Both the position numbers and the translations under genes were made by a program. 64,000 nucleotides of DNA, taken from Paludibacteraceae bacterium. GTDB taxonomy: Bacteria > Bacteroidota > Bacteroidia > Bacteroidales > Paludibacteraceae. Below the pieces are notes generated by a model. It searched no databases and was not told the DNA's origin. It was given only the letters and a program-made list of their open reading frames with translations. This document shows positions 34,182 to 42,478 of this stretch, piece by piece. The stretch lies in contig JAFYMG010000016.1 of NCBI GenBank assembly GCA_017556705.1, positions 62,001-126,000 on the forward strand, written 5' to 3'. Each line of letters opens with the position of its first letter. The stretch's first letter is position 1.

Positions 34182-35588
34182 TTATCGTTTTTCTAGCAAT
34201 ACTACATTCTCTACATGGTGAGTATGTGGGAACATATCTACAGGTTGAACACGTGTGACGCGGTACTTGGCGTCTAGCATATTTAAATCACGTGCCTGTG
34301 TGGCAGGGTTACAACTTACATATACGATGCGTTTGGGTTCTGCAAATAGTATTGTGTTGACTACATCTTCGTGCATACCTGCGCGTGGAGGGTCGGTGAT
34401 AATCACATCAGGACGACCATATTGTGCGATAAAGTCTTCGTTTAGAATATCCTTCATGTCGCCTGCAAAGAAGAGGGTATTATCTAATTGATTGATTTGT
34501 GCATTCACCTTTGCATCTTCTATTGCCTCAGGTACATACTCTATACCTATCACTTGGCGTGCTTGGTGAGCCACGAAATTGGCAATAGTACCCGTGCCTG
34601 TATAAAGGTCAAACACTAGCTCATTACCTGTCAATCCCGCAAACTCGCGAGCTACTTTATACAACTCATATGCTTGCAGTGTATTGGTTTGATAGAAGGA
34701 TTTTGGACCTACTTTGAATTGCAGATTCTCCATCTGCTCCATGATATGATCTTGTCCGTGGAAGACGTGTACCTCTTGATCGCCGATTGTGTCGTTGAAT
34801 TTTCTATTTACAACATACAACAGACTGATGATCTCAGGGAATGAGTCACGAATATACTCCATCATGCGTATATCTAGTTCGTCTGCCCATACCACAATCA
34901 GCATGATCTCGCCTTTGTGGTTTGAGCGCAAGATGAGTGTACGCAGTTGTCCCTCGTGCGCGTGTTCATTATAAAATGTGATACCTAATTCGCGTGCATA
35001 TGCGCGGATACCATTGCGGATACGGTTATTAATATCGGGCATCAAATGACACTCCGTGATGTCTAACACCTTATCAAAGCAATTTGGGATATGGAATCCC
35101 AATCCATGGGTATTGTCCACATTCTCCAAACCGCCAGCCGCGCGGATAGTATCCCAACTTAGCCACTTGCGATCTGAGAATGTGAATTCCAATTTATTGC
35201 GGTATTCGTATACCTCTTTGCTGCCAAGGATAGGAGATATCTCAGGCAATTCGATTTTACCAATACGAGTCAGGTTGTCAATGATCTGTTGCTGCTTATG
35301 ACGCAGTTGCTCTTCGTATGGTAGTATTTGCCATTTGCAACCACCGCACTCACCATAGTGTTTACATACGGGTTCGCAACGCACGGGCGAAGGTTTTACG
35401 ATTCGCTCAACACGACCTTCCATAAACGAGTGCTTCTTGCGTGTCACTTGTATATCCACGATATCGCCTGGCACGCAGTAGGGCACAAACAACACCATGT
35501 CATCTACTCGTGTTAGTGCCTTTCCTTCAGCGGCAATGCCCGTAATCTCAATATTTTCTAATAATGGTAAGTTCTTTTTCTTCTTCAT
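34182..35588 (-). CDS. rlmD: 23S rRNA (uracil-C5)-methyltransferase, RlmD/RumA type
   Basis: SAM-dependent m5U methyltransferase of 468 aa. An N-terminal TRAM domain (about 10-70) is followed by the four-Cys iron-sulfur motif (CEPVCKHYGECGGCKW), and a C-terminal Rossmann domain with VFDLYTGTGTIANF, the catalytic Cys in RIVYVSCNPATQARDL and ITDPPRAGMH. Bacteroidota often have several such enzymes, so the position methylated (1939 or another) is inferred. Single gene on the minus strand. Confidence 0.88.
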   Translation of the reverse strand: MKKKKNLPLLENIEITGIAAEGKALTRVDDMVLFVPYCVPGDIVDIQVTRKKHSFMEGRVERIVKPSPVRCEPVCKHYGECGGCKWQILPYEEQLRHKQQQIIDNLTRIGKIELPEISPILGSKEVYEYRNKLEFTFSDRKWLSWDTIRAAGGLENVDNTHGLGFHIPNCFDKVLDITECHLMPDINNRIRNGIRAYARELGITFYNEHAHEGQLRTLILRSNHKGEIMLIVVWADELDIRMMEYIRDSFPEIISLLYVVNRKFNDTIGDQEVHVFHGQDHIMEQMENLQFKVGPKSFYQTNTLQAYELYKVAREFAGLTGNELVFDLYTGTGTIANFVAHQARQVIGIEYVPEAIEDAKVNAQINQLDNTLFFAGDMKDILNEDFIAQYGRPDVIITDPPRAGMHEDVVNTILFAEPKRIVYVSCNPATQARDLNMLDAKYRVTRVQPVDMFPHTHHVENVVLLEKR

Positions 35589-35600
35589 GTTTCAAAATGC

Positions 35601-35628
35601 TAAACTCTCAATACTCAACTCTTAATAC
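35601..35628. repeat. 7-bp tandem repeat at rlmD / amidase-like junction
   Basis: TAAACTC, TCAATAC, TCAACTC, TTAATAC, degenerate heptads. Confidence 0.6.
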
Positions 35629-35634
35629 CAAATC

Positions 35635-38577
35635 TTATTGCATCAACCATCTAATGCAGTCTTCATACAAGGTGTTGAAGTCTTTCACGCTCTCTAGCAT
35701 AAATGCCCATGCCAATGTCTTGCCTTTACTTTCCGCTGTACCATCGTATGCCACAGCAGCATTTAACTTAGTGTCATCATATTTTGCTACGGCTTGTGCA
35801 CCGTCTGTAGGCAGGATGCAACTTGCGTTCTCGGTATGGATACGTTCAGCATTTGGAGTGGTGTAGAATTGGTAGAAGTTTGGCGACATCACGCGGCGAT
35901 TAACAACCAAACTGCCTTGTTCCGATGCATGGTCGCAACGGAAGGTGAAGTGCAGTTGATTTTTTATAAATGCCTTGTCCTCTGCGCTTTGCATATCGCT
36001 CGCGATATATGCGCCCGATACCAATATGTTACCGCCTGCTGCGGTGTAGTCTGCCAACACGGCTTGCAATGCTGGTGTAAACGTTTTGAAGGCAGTGTCC
36101 GTACCCAAGATAGTGGTCTTTTGCTTACCCATAATCAAATCTACTGCATCGCAATCGGCAATCTTATTAACCGCATAAGCATTAGCACTTACATATGAAT
36201 ATCCCATCTCAGCCAACACCTTACCATGCATCACGGTATAATCAAAGGTGTTACCCATAGTCAATGCACCCTGTTGATCACAGTAGCATGAACCCCATCC
36301 GCATTCATCATCGGTTATCCATGGATGGCGGGTGTCGAAATCGAATTGCTCACCGATATACGAGATGTCTTTGCCGTAGCCTACACCTTGGCTTTTTGGA
36401 CGAATACCTACATATGTACTATCCTCAAACCAGTCAGGGCCACTCACGCGAGTGAACGCATTCAATACCAATATGCGTCCTTTTTCCTCTGGAGCGATAT
36501 ACGCCGACAATATCTCACTTGGCATACTGATACCACCATTATTGCCCGCTACCACACGTAAGTCGTAGCGTACACCCTCTTGGGCTGTAAAGCTATATGT
36601 GGCCTCTGCAACACGTACACCATTGTCCCAATCACCATCATTTAGGCGGGTGTACACGATATAATAGTTAGGAGTAGCAGTCTCTTCTAATGGATCAATC
36701 GTTGGTTGCCATTTTAATGTCAATTGCTTATCCTCGCGGCTCATTTGCATCGCTTGTACTGGCAAAGGTTGCACTACCAACTCTGTACCATATTGCGCAT
36801 GGATAAAGCGCAACATTGATTTATATATTGCACGTGAGATGGTGAACTTTACACGTGGATCCAATCCGTATCGCATGTCGTTGTAGTTTTGGTGCGAGAG
36901 CAACTCGAGCAATACGCCAGGTACCTTCGGATGACGTGCCTCAGCATATGATGAGTTCTGCAACTGACGACGTTGCCAATGAGGGGTGTACAATGCGCGT
37001 ACATCATTCACGATCTGTGATTGCATATAGTCACCCAAGTCACGTGCTACCTGACGACTGCACCCTGTTGGATAAGTCTTCGATTTATCGTTGTCAAAAT
37101 CGGTATAGATCATCAGCGTGCCGATGATTGTATCGCCACGTTTTACACCTGCGTCAGAGTGGAAGGATAGACTCAAATGCAATGGCACTTTCAGTCCTTC
37201 CTGATTTGGGTTAGCTTGGCTACCACCTGCCAAATAGTTCACCCACTGACCACGAGCACAATAGTCATCGGTGTAGTCATTGCGACTTTCTGTATAGTTG
37301 TAAATACTATCTGGAATACCTGCATATTGCAACCAATAGCGTGCGGCCTCCAAATAGCGTGGCATGCCACTGGTTTCTGCCCATGTCTGGTTTTGCTGCA
37401 ATTGTACACTATCTACCTCTGTTTCGCGCAATGTGATATCTTGTGATGATGGTGTGTTTTCTATTTTGTCTGGCTGTGGATAACGTGCTACACTACCAAA
37501 ACCACCACCAAACTTCACCGCGTCAGCAGTCACCACTACCTTGCCTTTTCCCTCGTTGGTGAGTGCCACGTAGTTGTTCGCATTATCCGCAAAATCAAAT
37601 GCAAAGGTACCGAGATATACCCATGTGCCACCGCCCATTTGTTGGTTTACTTCAAACTCGGTCTTTTGTCCGCAGTGTACTACGGTGTATTTAGCCGCTG
37701 ATGTGCTATTGGGCAATGTCTTGTACGAAACATATACTGCATATTCTCCATATGGCAATGGGTATGGTGTGTAGCGCAATTCCGCTACCTCTTTTGTGTT
37801 TACAGGGGCCACCATATAGCCTCCTTTTGCAAATGGGTTCTCGCCCTCGAGCAACACTTCGTCGTTGTCCTCGCCCCATCCTGTGCCATCTTCAACTATA
37901 TGGAATGCTGTTGTGCCATTTTGCACCATCGCTCTTGTGTTGTCCACTACGTCCTCTGCATGTTGGGTGTCTCGTTCGCGTGGTTGTACTACCACAGCAC
38001 CAGCGTTCTCCAACATAGGTACTAAGAATGGCATCGTGTATGATGATGTATACACATCTTCTACGGTAGTCCATAATTTGGCGCGTTGCCATATCCACGA
38101 TTCCATGGTCTGATGATAGTAACGACCATGACTACCCCACAGAGCGATATGTTTGCCTGCTAGACCTTGATCTGTTGTGTAGGTTGCCGAGGTATTACGC
38201 ACCCATGCTGGCACCTTCTTCAATGTGTATCGCATATTGGCGTTGCGATTGCGATATACACCAGTTACCAATTCACCCAATTCCAAATCACCACTATAGA
38301 TGGTTACCTTGCCGTTCTGGTTGCCTAATATCATTTTGCTCATCAGCATACGGATGTCGGTTACCTCTTTTGGAGTTAGTGATACATGGCTCAATGTAGT
38401 GTTGGTGTACACCCAGATCTGTTGATTTTTCACACGGATATTGCTGATGTCCACTTTACCTGTGAATGCATGTTGATGGGCGATGTTGGTCAACGTGTCA
38501 GCCAATACTTGTTTGTCAATAGCATAGCTAGATAAACTCAAAAATACTACGCTGCAGAGAATAAAGAATCGTTTCAT
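35635..38577 (-). CDS. Large exported amidase-3/golvesin-like multidomain protein
   Basis: 980 aa with signal peptide (MKRFFILCSVVFLSLSSYA). A split amidase-like domain is suggested by KHIALWGSHGRYYHQ (about 140), SLSFHSDAG (about 470) and PGVLLELLSHQNYNDM (about 550), resembling Amidase_3 His/Glu motifs. Inserted is a golvesin/xanthan-lyase-like beta domain (about 290-400). Then come a fibronectin-III-like segment (about 620-690) and a C-terminal Rossmann-like domain (about 700-980). Often annotated as xanthan lyase in Bacteroidota; peptidoglycan hydrolysis is more consistent with the motifs. Enzymatic activity not established. Confidence 0.7.
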   Translation of the reverse strand: MKRFFILCSVVFLSLSSYAIDKQVLADTLTNIAHQHAFTGKVDISNIRVKNQQIWVYTNTTLSHVSLTPKEVTDIRMLMSKMILGNQNGKVTIYSGDLELGELVTGVYRNRNANMRYTLKKVPAWVRNTSATYTTDQGLAGKHIALWGSHGRYYHQTMESWIWQRAKLWTTVEDVYTSSYTMPFLVPMLENAGAVVVQPRERDTQHAEDVVDNTRAMVQNGTTAFHIVEDGTGWGEDNDEVLLEGENPFAKGGYMVAPVNTKEVAELRYTPYPLPYGEYAVYVSYKTLPNSTSAAKYTVVHCGQKTEFEVNQQMGGGTWVYLGTFAFDFADNANNYVALTNEGKGKVVVTADAVKFGGGFGSVARYPQPDKIENTPSSQDITLRETEVDSVQLQQNQTWAETSGMPRYLEAARYWLQYAGIPDSIYNYTESRNDYTDDYCARGQWVNYLAGGSQANPNQEGLKVPLHLSLSFHSDAGVKRGDTIIGTLMIYTDFDNDKSKTYPTGCSRQVARDLGDYMQSQIVNDVRALYTPHWQRRQLQNSSYAEARHPKVPGVLLELLSHQNYNDMRYGLDPRVKFTISRAIYKSMLRFIHAQYGTELVVQPLPVQAMQMSREDKQLTLKWQPTIDPLEETATPNYYIVYTRLNDGDWDNGVRVAEATYSFTAQEGVRYDLRVVAGNNGGISMPSEILSAYIAPEEKGRILVLNAFTRVSGPDWFEDSTYVGIRPKSQGVGYGKDISYIGEQFDFDTRHPWITDDECGWGSCYCDQQGALTMGNTFDYTVMHGKVLAEMGYSYVSANAYAVNKIADCDAVDLIMGKQKTTILGTDTAFKTFTPALQAVLADYTAAGGNILVSGAYIASDMQSAEDKAFIKNQLHFTFRCDHASEQGSLVVNRRVMSPNFYQFYTTPNAERIHTENASCILPTDGAQAVAKYDDTKLNAAVAYDGTAESKGKTLAWAFMLESVKDFNTLYEDCIRWLMQ

Positions 38578-38623
38578 ATGTGCTTCTATATGGTTTGATA
38601 AATTAAAAATCCAAAATACCCTG

Positions 38624-38655
38624 CAAAAGTACTACTTTTTTTTGACATATGCAAT
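38624..38655 (-). promoter_or_regulatory. Bacteroidota promoter of the amidase-like gene
   Basis: Minus strand ATTG (38655-38652), CATATG, eight A, TACTTTTG (38631-38624); spacer 20 nt. Confidence 0.75.
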
Positions 38656-38777
38656 CTTTTATCATCTTTTTTTATTTTCAATGTCACATTATAATTATCC
38701 CGCATTCGCGTATGCGCGAGAAAATCATAAGAAAAATAGCTGTAAAACATATTTTTTTTCAAAAAAACGCAAAAATA

Positions 38778-38809
38778 TTTGTGTATATGAAAAAAAAGTA
38801 GTAACTTTG
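38778..38809 (+). promoter_or_regulatory. Bacteroidota promoter of rpmB-rpmG-DUF4295
   Basis: TTTG (38778-38781), TGTATATG, run of A, TAACTTTG (38802-38809); spacer 20 nt. Confidence 0.85.
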
Positions 38810-38935
38810 CACGATTTTTCGTGTATGGTGAAGTGGACTATGGGGGTGAGATACACGTAATGTATTGTGGATGAATGGGTTATGGCCAGCAAATAGTTGG
38901 CGATTTGTGCTGAAAAAACTAAAATACTAAATAAA

Positions 38936-39184
38936 ATGTCAAAAATCTGTCAAATTACCGGCAAAAAAGCCATGGTAGGATGCAATGTTTCACACTCAAA
39001 GCGTCATACAAAGCGCACATTTGATGTGAACTTGTTCCACAAGAAGTTCTACTGGGTAGAACAAGATGCATGGATCATGCTGAACGTGAGTGCAGCTGGT
39101 CTGAGAACAATTAACAAAATCGGACTTGATGCTGCTCTCAAGCAAGCAAGTGCGAAAGGGTACATTAAAATTTACGAATGCTAA
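38936..39184 (+). CDS. rpmB: 50S ribosomal protein bL28
   Basis: 82 aa from the ATG at 38936 ([29 protein letters not shown]), the canonical L28 start; the upstream in-frame start at 38897 is an artefact. C-terminal STAGLRTI-type motif is present as [17 protein letters not shown]. First gene of a three-gene ribosomal unit. Confidence 0.97.
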   Translation: MSKICQITGKKAMVGCNVSHSKRHTKRTFDVNLFHKKFYWVEQDAWIMLNVSAAGLRTINKIGLDAALKQASAKGYIKIYEC

Positions 39185-39189
39185 GGAGG
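39183..39189 (+). promoter_or_regulatory. Full Shine-Dalgarno AAGGAGG for rpmG
   Basis: AAGGAGG overlapping the rpmB stop codon, 7 nt before the rpmG ATG (39197). Strong SD sequences are uncommon in Bacteroidota. Confidence 0.75.
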
Positions 39190-39196
39190 AATCGTT

Positions 39197-39385
39197 ATGG
39201 CAAAGAAAAGTAAAGAAGCACGTGTCCAAGTGATCTTGGAGTGCACCGAGCACAAGGCCAGCGGTATGCCAGGAACTTCGCGTTACATCACAACGAAGAA
39301 CCGCAAAAACACTCCTGATCGTTTGGAGTTGAAGAAGTACAATCCGATCTTGAAAAAGTACACCGTACACAAAGAGATCAAGTAA
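39197..39385 (+). CDS. rpmG: 50S ribosomal protein bL33
   Basis: 62 aa: [20 protein letters not shown], then [23 protein letters not shown], the L33 core. The zinc-binding CxxC pairs are absent apart from the single Cys, so this is a zinc-free form. Between rpmB and the DUF4295 gene, with a strong SD. Confidence 0.97.
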   Translation: MAKKSKEARVQVILECTEHKASGMPGTSRYITTKNRKNTPDRLELKKYNPILKKYTVHKEIK

Positions 39386-39417
39386 TTAACCCCCCTAATT
39401 AAGAAAGGCTTAGAACT

Positions 39418-39570
39418 ATGGCAAAGAAAGCGGTCGCTACATTGCACACTGGTAACGCGGGTCGTAACCACACTAAGTGCATCAAGATGGTGAAGAGCCC
39501 TAAAACGGGTGCTTACATCTTCCAAGAAGAGATTGTTGAAAACGACAAAGTTGCTGCTTACTTCAAGTAA
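39418..39570 (+). CDS. DUF4295 small basic protein
   Basis: 50 aa: begins MAKKAVATLHTGNAGRNHTK and ends with ENDKVAAYFK. Matches the short basic DUF4295 family that follows rpmG in Bacteroidota. Basic charge and position in a ribosomal protein unit suggest a ribosome-associated role, which is inference. A terminator follows directly. Confidence 0.85.
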   Translation: MAKKAVATLHTGNAGRNHTKCIKMVKSPKTGAYIFQEEIVENDKVAAYFK

Positions 39571-39590
39571 GATTCGCAATAAATTTCTGA

Positions 39591-39629
39591 AAAAAAAGCA
39601 TACTAAATTTGGTAGTATGCTTTTTTTTT
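39591..39629 (+). terminator. Terminator of rpmB unit, overlapping the next promoter
   Basis: Stem GCATACTA / TAGTATGC (39598-39620), nine T. Its loop contains the TTTG of the lipid kinase promoter, and its T-run is that promoter's spacer. Confidence 0.85.
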
Positions 39630-39639
39630 GCTACCTTTG
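39608..39639 (+). promoter_or_regulatory. Bacteroidota promoter of the lipid kinase gene
   Basis: TTTG (39608-39611), 20 nt, TACCTTTG (39632-39639), embedded in the preceding terminator. Confidence 0.8.
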
Positions 39640-39693
39640 CAAGCGAATTGAAGGGGAAAAGGGGAGATATTGTGTAAAGCACTATGTGAAAAT

Positions 39694-40635
39694 ATGTTAG
39701 GAATAATCATTAATCCAAAATCGGGTAAACGTGCCTTTCGTGCGCAGCGACTGTATCTGTGGAAGCTGCTCAAGGCGCGTCGTCTACCTTTTATATACCG
39801 CGTTACCAAATATGCTAACCATGCAATTGAACTAGCACGCGAGCTGGTCGAAGAGAAAGGGTGCACCCAGATACTTATACTAGGAGGAGATGGTACACTC
39901 AGTGAGGTGATCAATGGCATTATGCGTGCGAATCTCACATCTGAACAACGCGCAAACATACAATTTGGTATTATGCCAAGAGGTACGGGCAACGATTTTG
40001 CACGACATTGGGGATTGAATAATGACTTCAAGCGTTCGTTAGATATATTCTTTCAAGGCAATGCCAAATTTATAGATGTTGGATGCGTTACCTATTGGCG
40101 AAATAATATTGAGCATCACCGTTATTTTATCAATTCTCTTGGCTTTGGTATAGAACCAATGTGCTGTCGCTATGCGGAGCAACTTAAGTATTATATTGGT
40201 AGTCACTCCATTAATTATTTCTTTGCACTTATTTGGTCACTCGCTAAGTACAAGAATCCATATCTGCGCTTAGAAAGCCATGGTGAGACTATTGTCGAGG
40301 GAAAGATGTTTGTTACTAGTATTGCTAATGGTTCGTATGTGGGTGGTGGCATGAAACTCAATCCGAATGCTGACCCATGTGATGGTGTGTTGCACTCCAT
40401 GTTTTTGACCCCACCATCATTCAAGGAGATTATGCAAGCTGTCCCACGTCTGTTTGATGGACGTTTCTATGAATTGCCATTTGTGCATCCAGTCGTCTCA
40501 AGTCATTTGGTGTTGCATACCAAGCAACATCAGTCCTTCGAGGCTGATGGTGTAGTCATGGATGTGAGTGGTCCATGTAAAGTCACTTGTATGAAAGGAG
40601 CACTGCAGATGATTGTGCCTAAAGAATTTGTATAG
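39694..40635 (+). CDS. Diacylglycerol/lipid kinase (DagK-YegS family)
   Basis: 313-aa cytosolic or peripheral kinase. ATG at 39694 (MLGIIINPKSG) fits the family start better than 39670. Motifs: NPKSGKR (N-terminal), ILGGDGTLSEVING (catalytic Gly-rich, residues 67-80), MPRGTGNDFARHWG, and C-terminal EADGVVMDV. Phosphorylates diacylglycerol or a related lipid, feeding phospholipid synthesis. Has its own promoter; ends 85 nt before a convergent gene. Confidence 0.9.
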   Translation: MLGIIINPKSGKRAFRAQRLYLWKLLKARRLPFIYRVTKYANHAIELARELVEEKGCTQILILGGDGTLSEVINGIMRANLTSEQRANIQFGIMPRGTGNDFARHWGLNNDFKRSLDIFFQGNAKFIDVGCVTYWRNNIEHHRYFINSLGFGIEPMCCRYAEQLKYYIGSHSINYFFALIWSLAKYKNPYLRLESHGETIVEGKMFVTSIANGSYVGGGMKLNPNADPCDGVLHSMFLTPPSFKEIMQAVPRLFDGRFYELPFVHPVVSSHLVLHTKQHQSFEADGVVMDVSGPCKVTCMKGALQMIVPKEFV

Positions 40636-40646
40636 ATATTGCATGC

Positions 40647-40690
40647 ACCGCACAATAACCGCACTATTACCAGACAATAACCGCACAATT
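40647..40690. repeat. 11-bp tandem repeat
   Basis: ACCGCACAATA, ACCGCACTATT, ACCAGACAATA, ACCGCACAATT: four units between convergent genes. Confidence 0.9.
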
Positions 40691-40720
40691 CGTTAAGATT
40701 ATAGAGCAGTTTGTTTGAAT

Positions 40721-41476
40721 TTACAGTTCCTGTGCAAAAGCCTCCGCTTCGGAGAGTTGATTGATTTTTCCAACATCTATCATACGATAATTCTCAGGGA
40801 TAAATGCCTTGAGAATTTCTTTTTCTGCAATGCTAAGATATAGATCTATTAATGAGAACTTATTGCCTTTTTTCTCTATCACTGCATCCATATAATCAAA
40901 GATACGTGGGTTTAGGACTTGCATACCAGAAAAAGCCAATTTTTTTATGGTTACTGGCTCTACGCCTAATCGCCTAATCGCCTCTTCGCCTCTTACTTCG
41001 CCAGTGGCGATGTTTGTCCATCCACACAGGCGGTCATCCTCGTCGAATAGCAGATAGCGTTGCGTTTCTCGTGCGCTTACAACCACCACACCCATCCCTT
41101 GAGGATCATAAGCATCTAGTAAGGTAGGAATATCAATATTAGATAGAATATCTACATTGCATACCAAGATTGCTTCATCGCCTAATAGCAACTCTTTGGC
41201 TTTACACAACCCGCCGCCAGTCTCAAGCAGCGTATCTCGTTCATCACTAACTGCGATGTTACAACCAAAATAATTGTTTGCTCGTAGGTAGTTGATGATC
41301 ATATCTGGAAAATGGTGTACATTCACCACGATATCCGTTATCTTAGCGGCTTTTAGACGCTCAATCTGCCATTGCAGTAGAGTCTTCCCCGCTAATGGAA
41401 CGAGCGCCTTAGGCATTGTATCAGTTAGTGGTTTAAGGCGTGTGCCCAATCCCGCTGCAAAAATCATTGCTTTCAT
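40721..41476 (-). CDS. Sugar-1-phosphate nucleotidyltransferase, MurU-like
   Basis: 251 aa. N-terminal signature AAGLGTRLKPLTDTMPKALVP with the essential Lys, Asp pair VCNVDIL, and C-terminal metal region MIDVGKINQL. MurU joins UTP and MurNAc-1-phosphate in cell-wall recycling. Nearby at 42479 lies an AmgK-like kinase that would make the MurNAc-1-P, which supports this reading; mannose-1-phosphate guanylyltransferase is the alternative. Carries in-frame octad repeats and a TCGCC-AGT-GGCGA hairpin (40963-41010), about residues 156-171. Preceded on the same strand by the DUF975 gene, 18 bp apart. Confidence 0.75.
   Translation of the reverse strand: MKAMIFAAGLGTRLKPLTDTMPKALVPLAGKTLLQWQIERLKAAKITDIVVNVHHFPDMIINYLRANNYFGCNIAVSDERDTLLETGGGLCKAKELLLGDEAILVCNVDILSNIDIPTLLDAYDPQGMGVVVVSARETQRYLLFDEDDRLCGWTNIATGEVRGEEAIRRLGVEPVTIKKLAFSGMQVLNPRIFDYMDAVIEKKGNKFSLIDLYLSIAEKEILKAFIPENYRMIDVGKINQLSEAEAFAQEL
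40963..41010. repeat. 8-bp tandem repeat with hairpin inside the MurU-like gene
   Basis: CGCCTAAT, CGCCTAAT, CGCCTCTT, CGCCTCTT (40963-40994), then TCGCC-AGT-GGCGA (40998-41010). Translated in frame as VRGEEAIRRLGVE-type peptide. Confidence 0.85.
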
Positions 41477-41494
41477 ACCTACCTATTGGTTATG

Positions 41495-42175
41495 TTAGTC
41501 CTCAGTTTCTACTAGTCTTTGTTTTTTTAGGTCATCGTAGAACAATACCGTTGTTGTTTGAATGTATGGGGTGACGAATAGCATACCAATACCGCAAGTC
41601 ATCATTCCTACCATATACCATCCGATAAATGATAAGTCAAGTACAAAGAGTCTCCATTTGTATCCGCGCATCATTTCGCGGCTCACTTTCATGGCTTCGC
41701 GGAGTGTGATATTAGGATAATCAATAAGCAAGTATGGCACCATGCGGTATGCATATCCTAATACGATAGCACCAATCCATAGTGTAAATATACCAACTAT
41801 CATCGTGATGATTACGAGCACGGCACCTGCTACAAACAAGCGTACATAATTTGTTTTTATGTGTTGTAAGGTGCCCTCTACCAAGTTCTCCTCATTGCCT
41901 CGTGTCATATATAGCAATGCGATGGCAAAGGCATATTGTACAGGTGTAATTAACATTGCTAGTATTGTGCTTATAGGTGTGACTATCAATTTCCACCAAA
42001 TAGATTCGAGTGCTTCTATCCCACATAGTGTGCCGATGCTATCTAGAGTAGATGGCATGGAGCAGAATAGACTGAATCCCATGATGATTGCACCAACGAT
42101 AGCTGCCTCGCCCCAACGATTTTGGAGTATCTCTCGCGCTTGCGCACGATATTCAAAAGGAGTTTTTGTAAACAT
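41495..42175 (-). CDS. DUF975-family membrane protein
   Basis: 226 aa from the ATG at 42175 (MFTKTPFEYRAQAREILQNRWGEA), the typical DUF975 opening; the longer frame up to 42301 runs through tRNA-Lys and is not real. About five to six membrane segments, for example AAIVGAIIMGFSLFCSM, and a C-terminal CGIGMLFVTPYIQTTTVLFYDDL. Function unknown. Own promoter (42193-42224); MurU-like gene follows. Confidence 0.85.
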   Translation of the reverse strand: MFTKTPFEYRAQAREILQNRWGEAAIVGAIIMGFSLFCSMPSTLDSIGTLCGIEALESIWWKLIVTPISTILAMLITPVQYAFAIALLYMTRGNEENLVEGTLQHIKTNYVRLFVAGAVLVIITMIVGIFTLWIGAIVLGYAYRMVPYLLIDYPNITLREAMKVSREMMRGYKWRLFVLDLSFIGWYMVGMMTCGIGMLFVTPYIQTTTVLFYDDLKKQRLVETED

Positions 42176-42192
42176 AATAGTTGAATTTTTCG

Positions 42193-42224
42193 CAAAAGTA
42201 CTATTTTTTTTTGATATGTGCAAA
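42193..42224 (-). promoter_or_regulatory. Bacteroidota promoter of DUF975 / MurU-like unit
   Basis: Minus strand TTTG (42224-42221), 20 nt with an A-run, TACTTTTG (42200-42193). Confidence 0.8.
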
Positions 42225-42232
42225 TAATAAGC

Positions 42233-42262
42233 AAAAAAGACATCCAATTTGGATGTCTTTTC
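42233..42262 (-). terminator. Terminator of tRNA-Lys
   Basis: Minus strand stem AAAGACATCC / GGATGTCTTT with loop AAATT, then T-run. Confidence 0.85.
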
Positions 42263-42269
42263 TTTTTTG

Positions 42270-42342
42270 TGTCCTCCCAGGGACTCGAACCCTGGACCCA
42301 CTGATTAAGAGTCAGTTGCTCTACCAACTGAGCTAGGAAGAC
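42270..42342 (-). tRNA. tRNA-Lys (anticodon CTT)
   Basis: Acceptor GTCTTCC / GGAGGAC (one G-U pair), D stem GCTC / GAGC, anticodon stem ACTGA / TCAGT with loop CTCTTAA (anticodon CTT, reads AAG), T arm with GTTCGAGTC. Discriminator A; CCA not encoded. Confidence 0.95.
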
Positions 42343-42366
42343 TTGCTTTGTTTTCGAAAGCGGGTG

Positions 42367-42398
42367 CAAAGGTACTGCTTTTTTTTGATATGACCAAA
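42367..42398 (-). promoter_or_regulatory. Bacteroidota promoter of tRNA-Lys
   Basis: Minus strand TTTG (42398-42395), 20 nt, TACCTTTG (42374-42367). The following leader is identical to that of tRNA-Glu over 25 nt. Confidence 0.85.
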
Positions 42399-42422
42399 TA
42401 TTTTTATAAAAAATTGTTTTTT

Positions 42423-42454
42423 TTTGTATATTTCATAAAAAAGTAGTACCTTTG
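42423..42454 (+). promoter_or_regulatory. Bacteroidota promoter of the kinase-RapZ gene
   Basis: TTTG (42423-42426), 20 nt, TACCTTTG (42447-42454), divergent from the tRNA-Lys promoter. Confidence 0.85.
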
Positions 42455-42478
42455 TAGCCTATTTTACTTTGGATAACT

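Larger units (their letters stand above)
38578..38935. other. Divergent promoter region, amidase-like gene / rpmB
   Basis: About 360 bp with the two divergent promoters and, between them, a small hairpin TCGCG-TATG-CGCGA (38706-38719). The rpmB leader of about 120 nt (from about 38816) shows no recognised riboregulator. No gene seen. Confidence 0.7.

Noticed and set aside
35635..38577. Xanthan lyase annotation
   Set aside because: Only the golvesin-like beta domain recalls that label; amidase-type His/Glu motifs fit better, and no lyase motif is seen.
42176..42301. Longer N-terminus for the DUF975 gene
   Set aside because: Would translate tRNA-Lys and its terminator; the ATG at 42175 follows a matching promoter.
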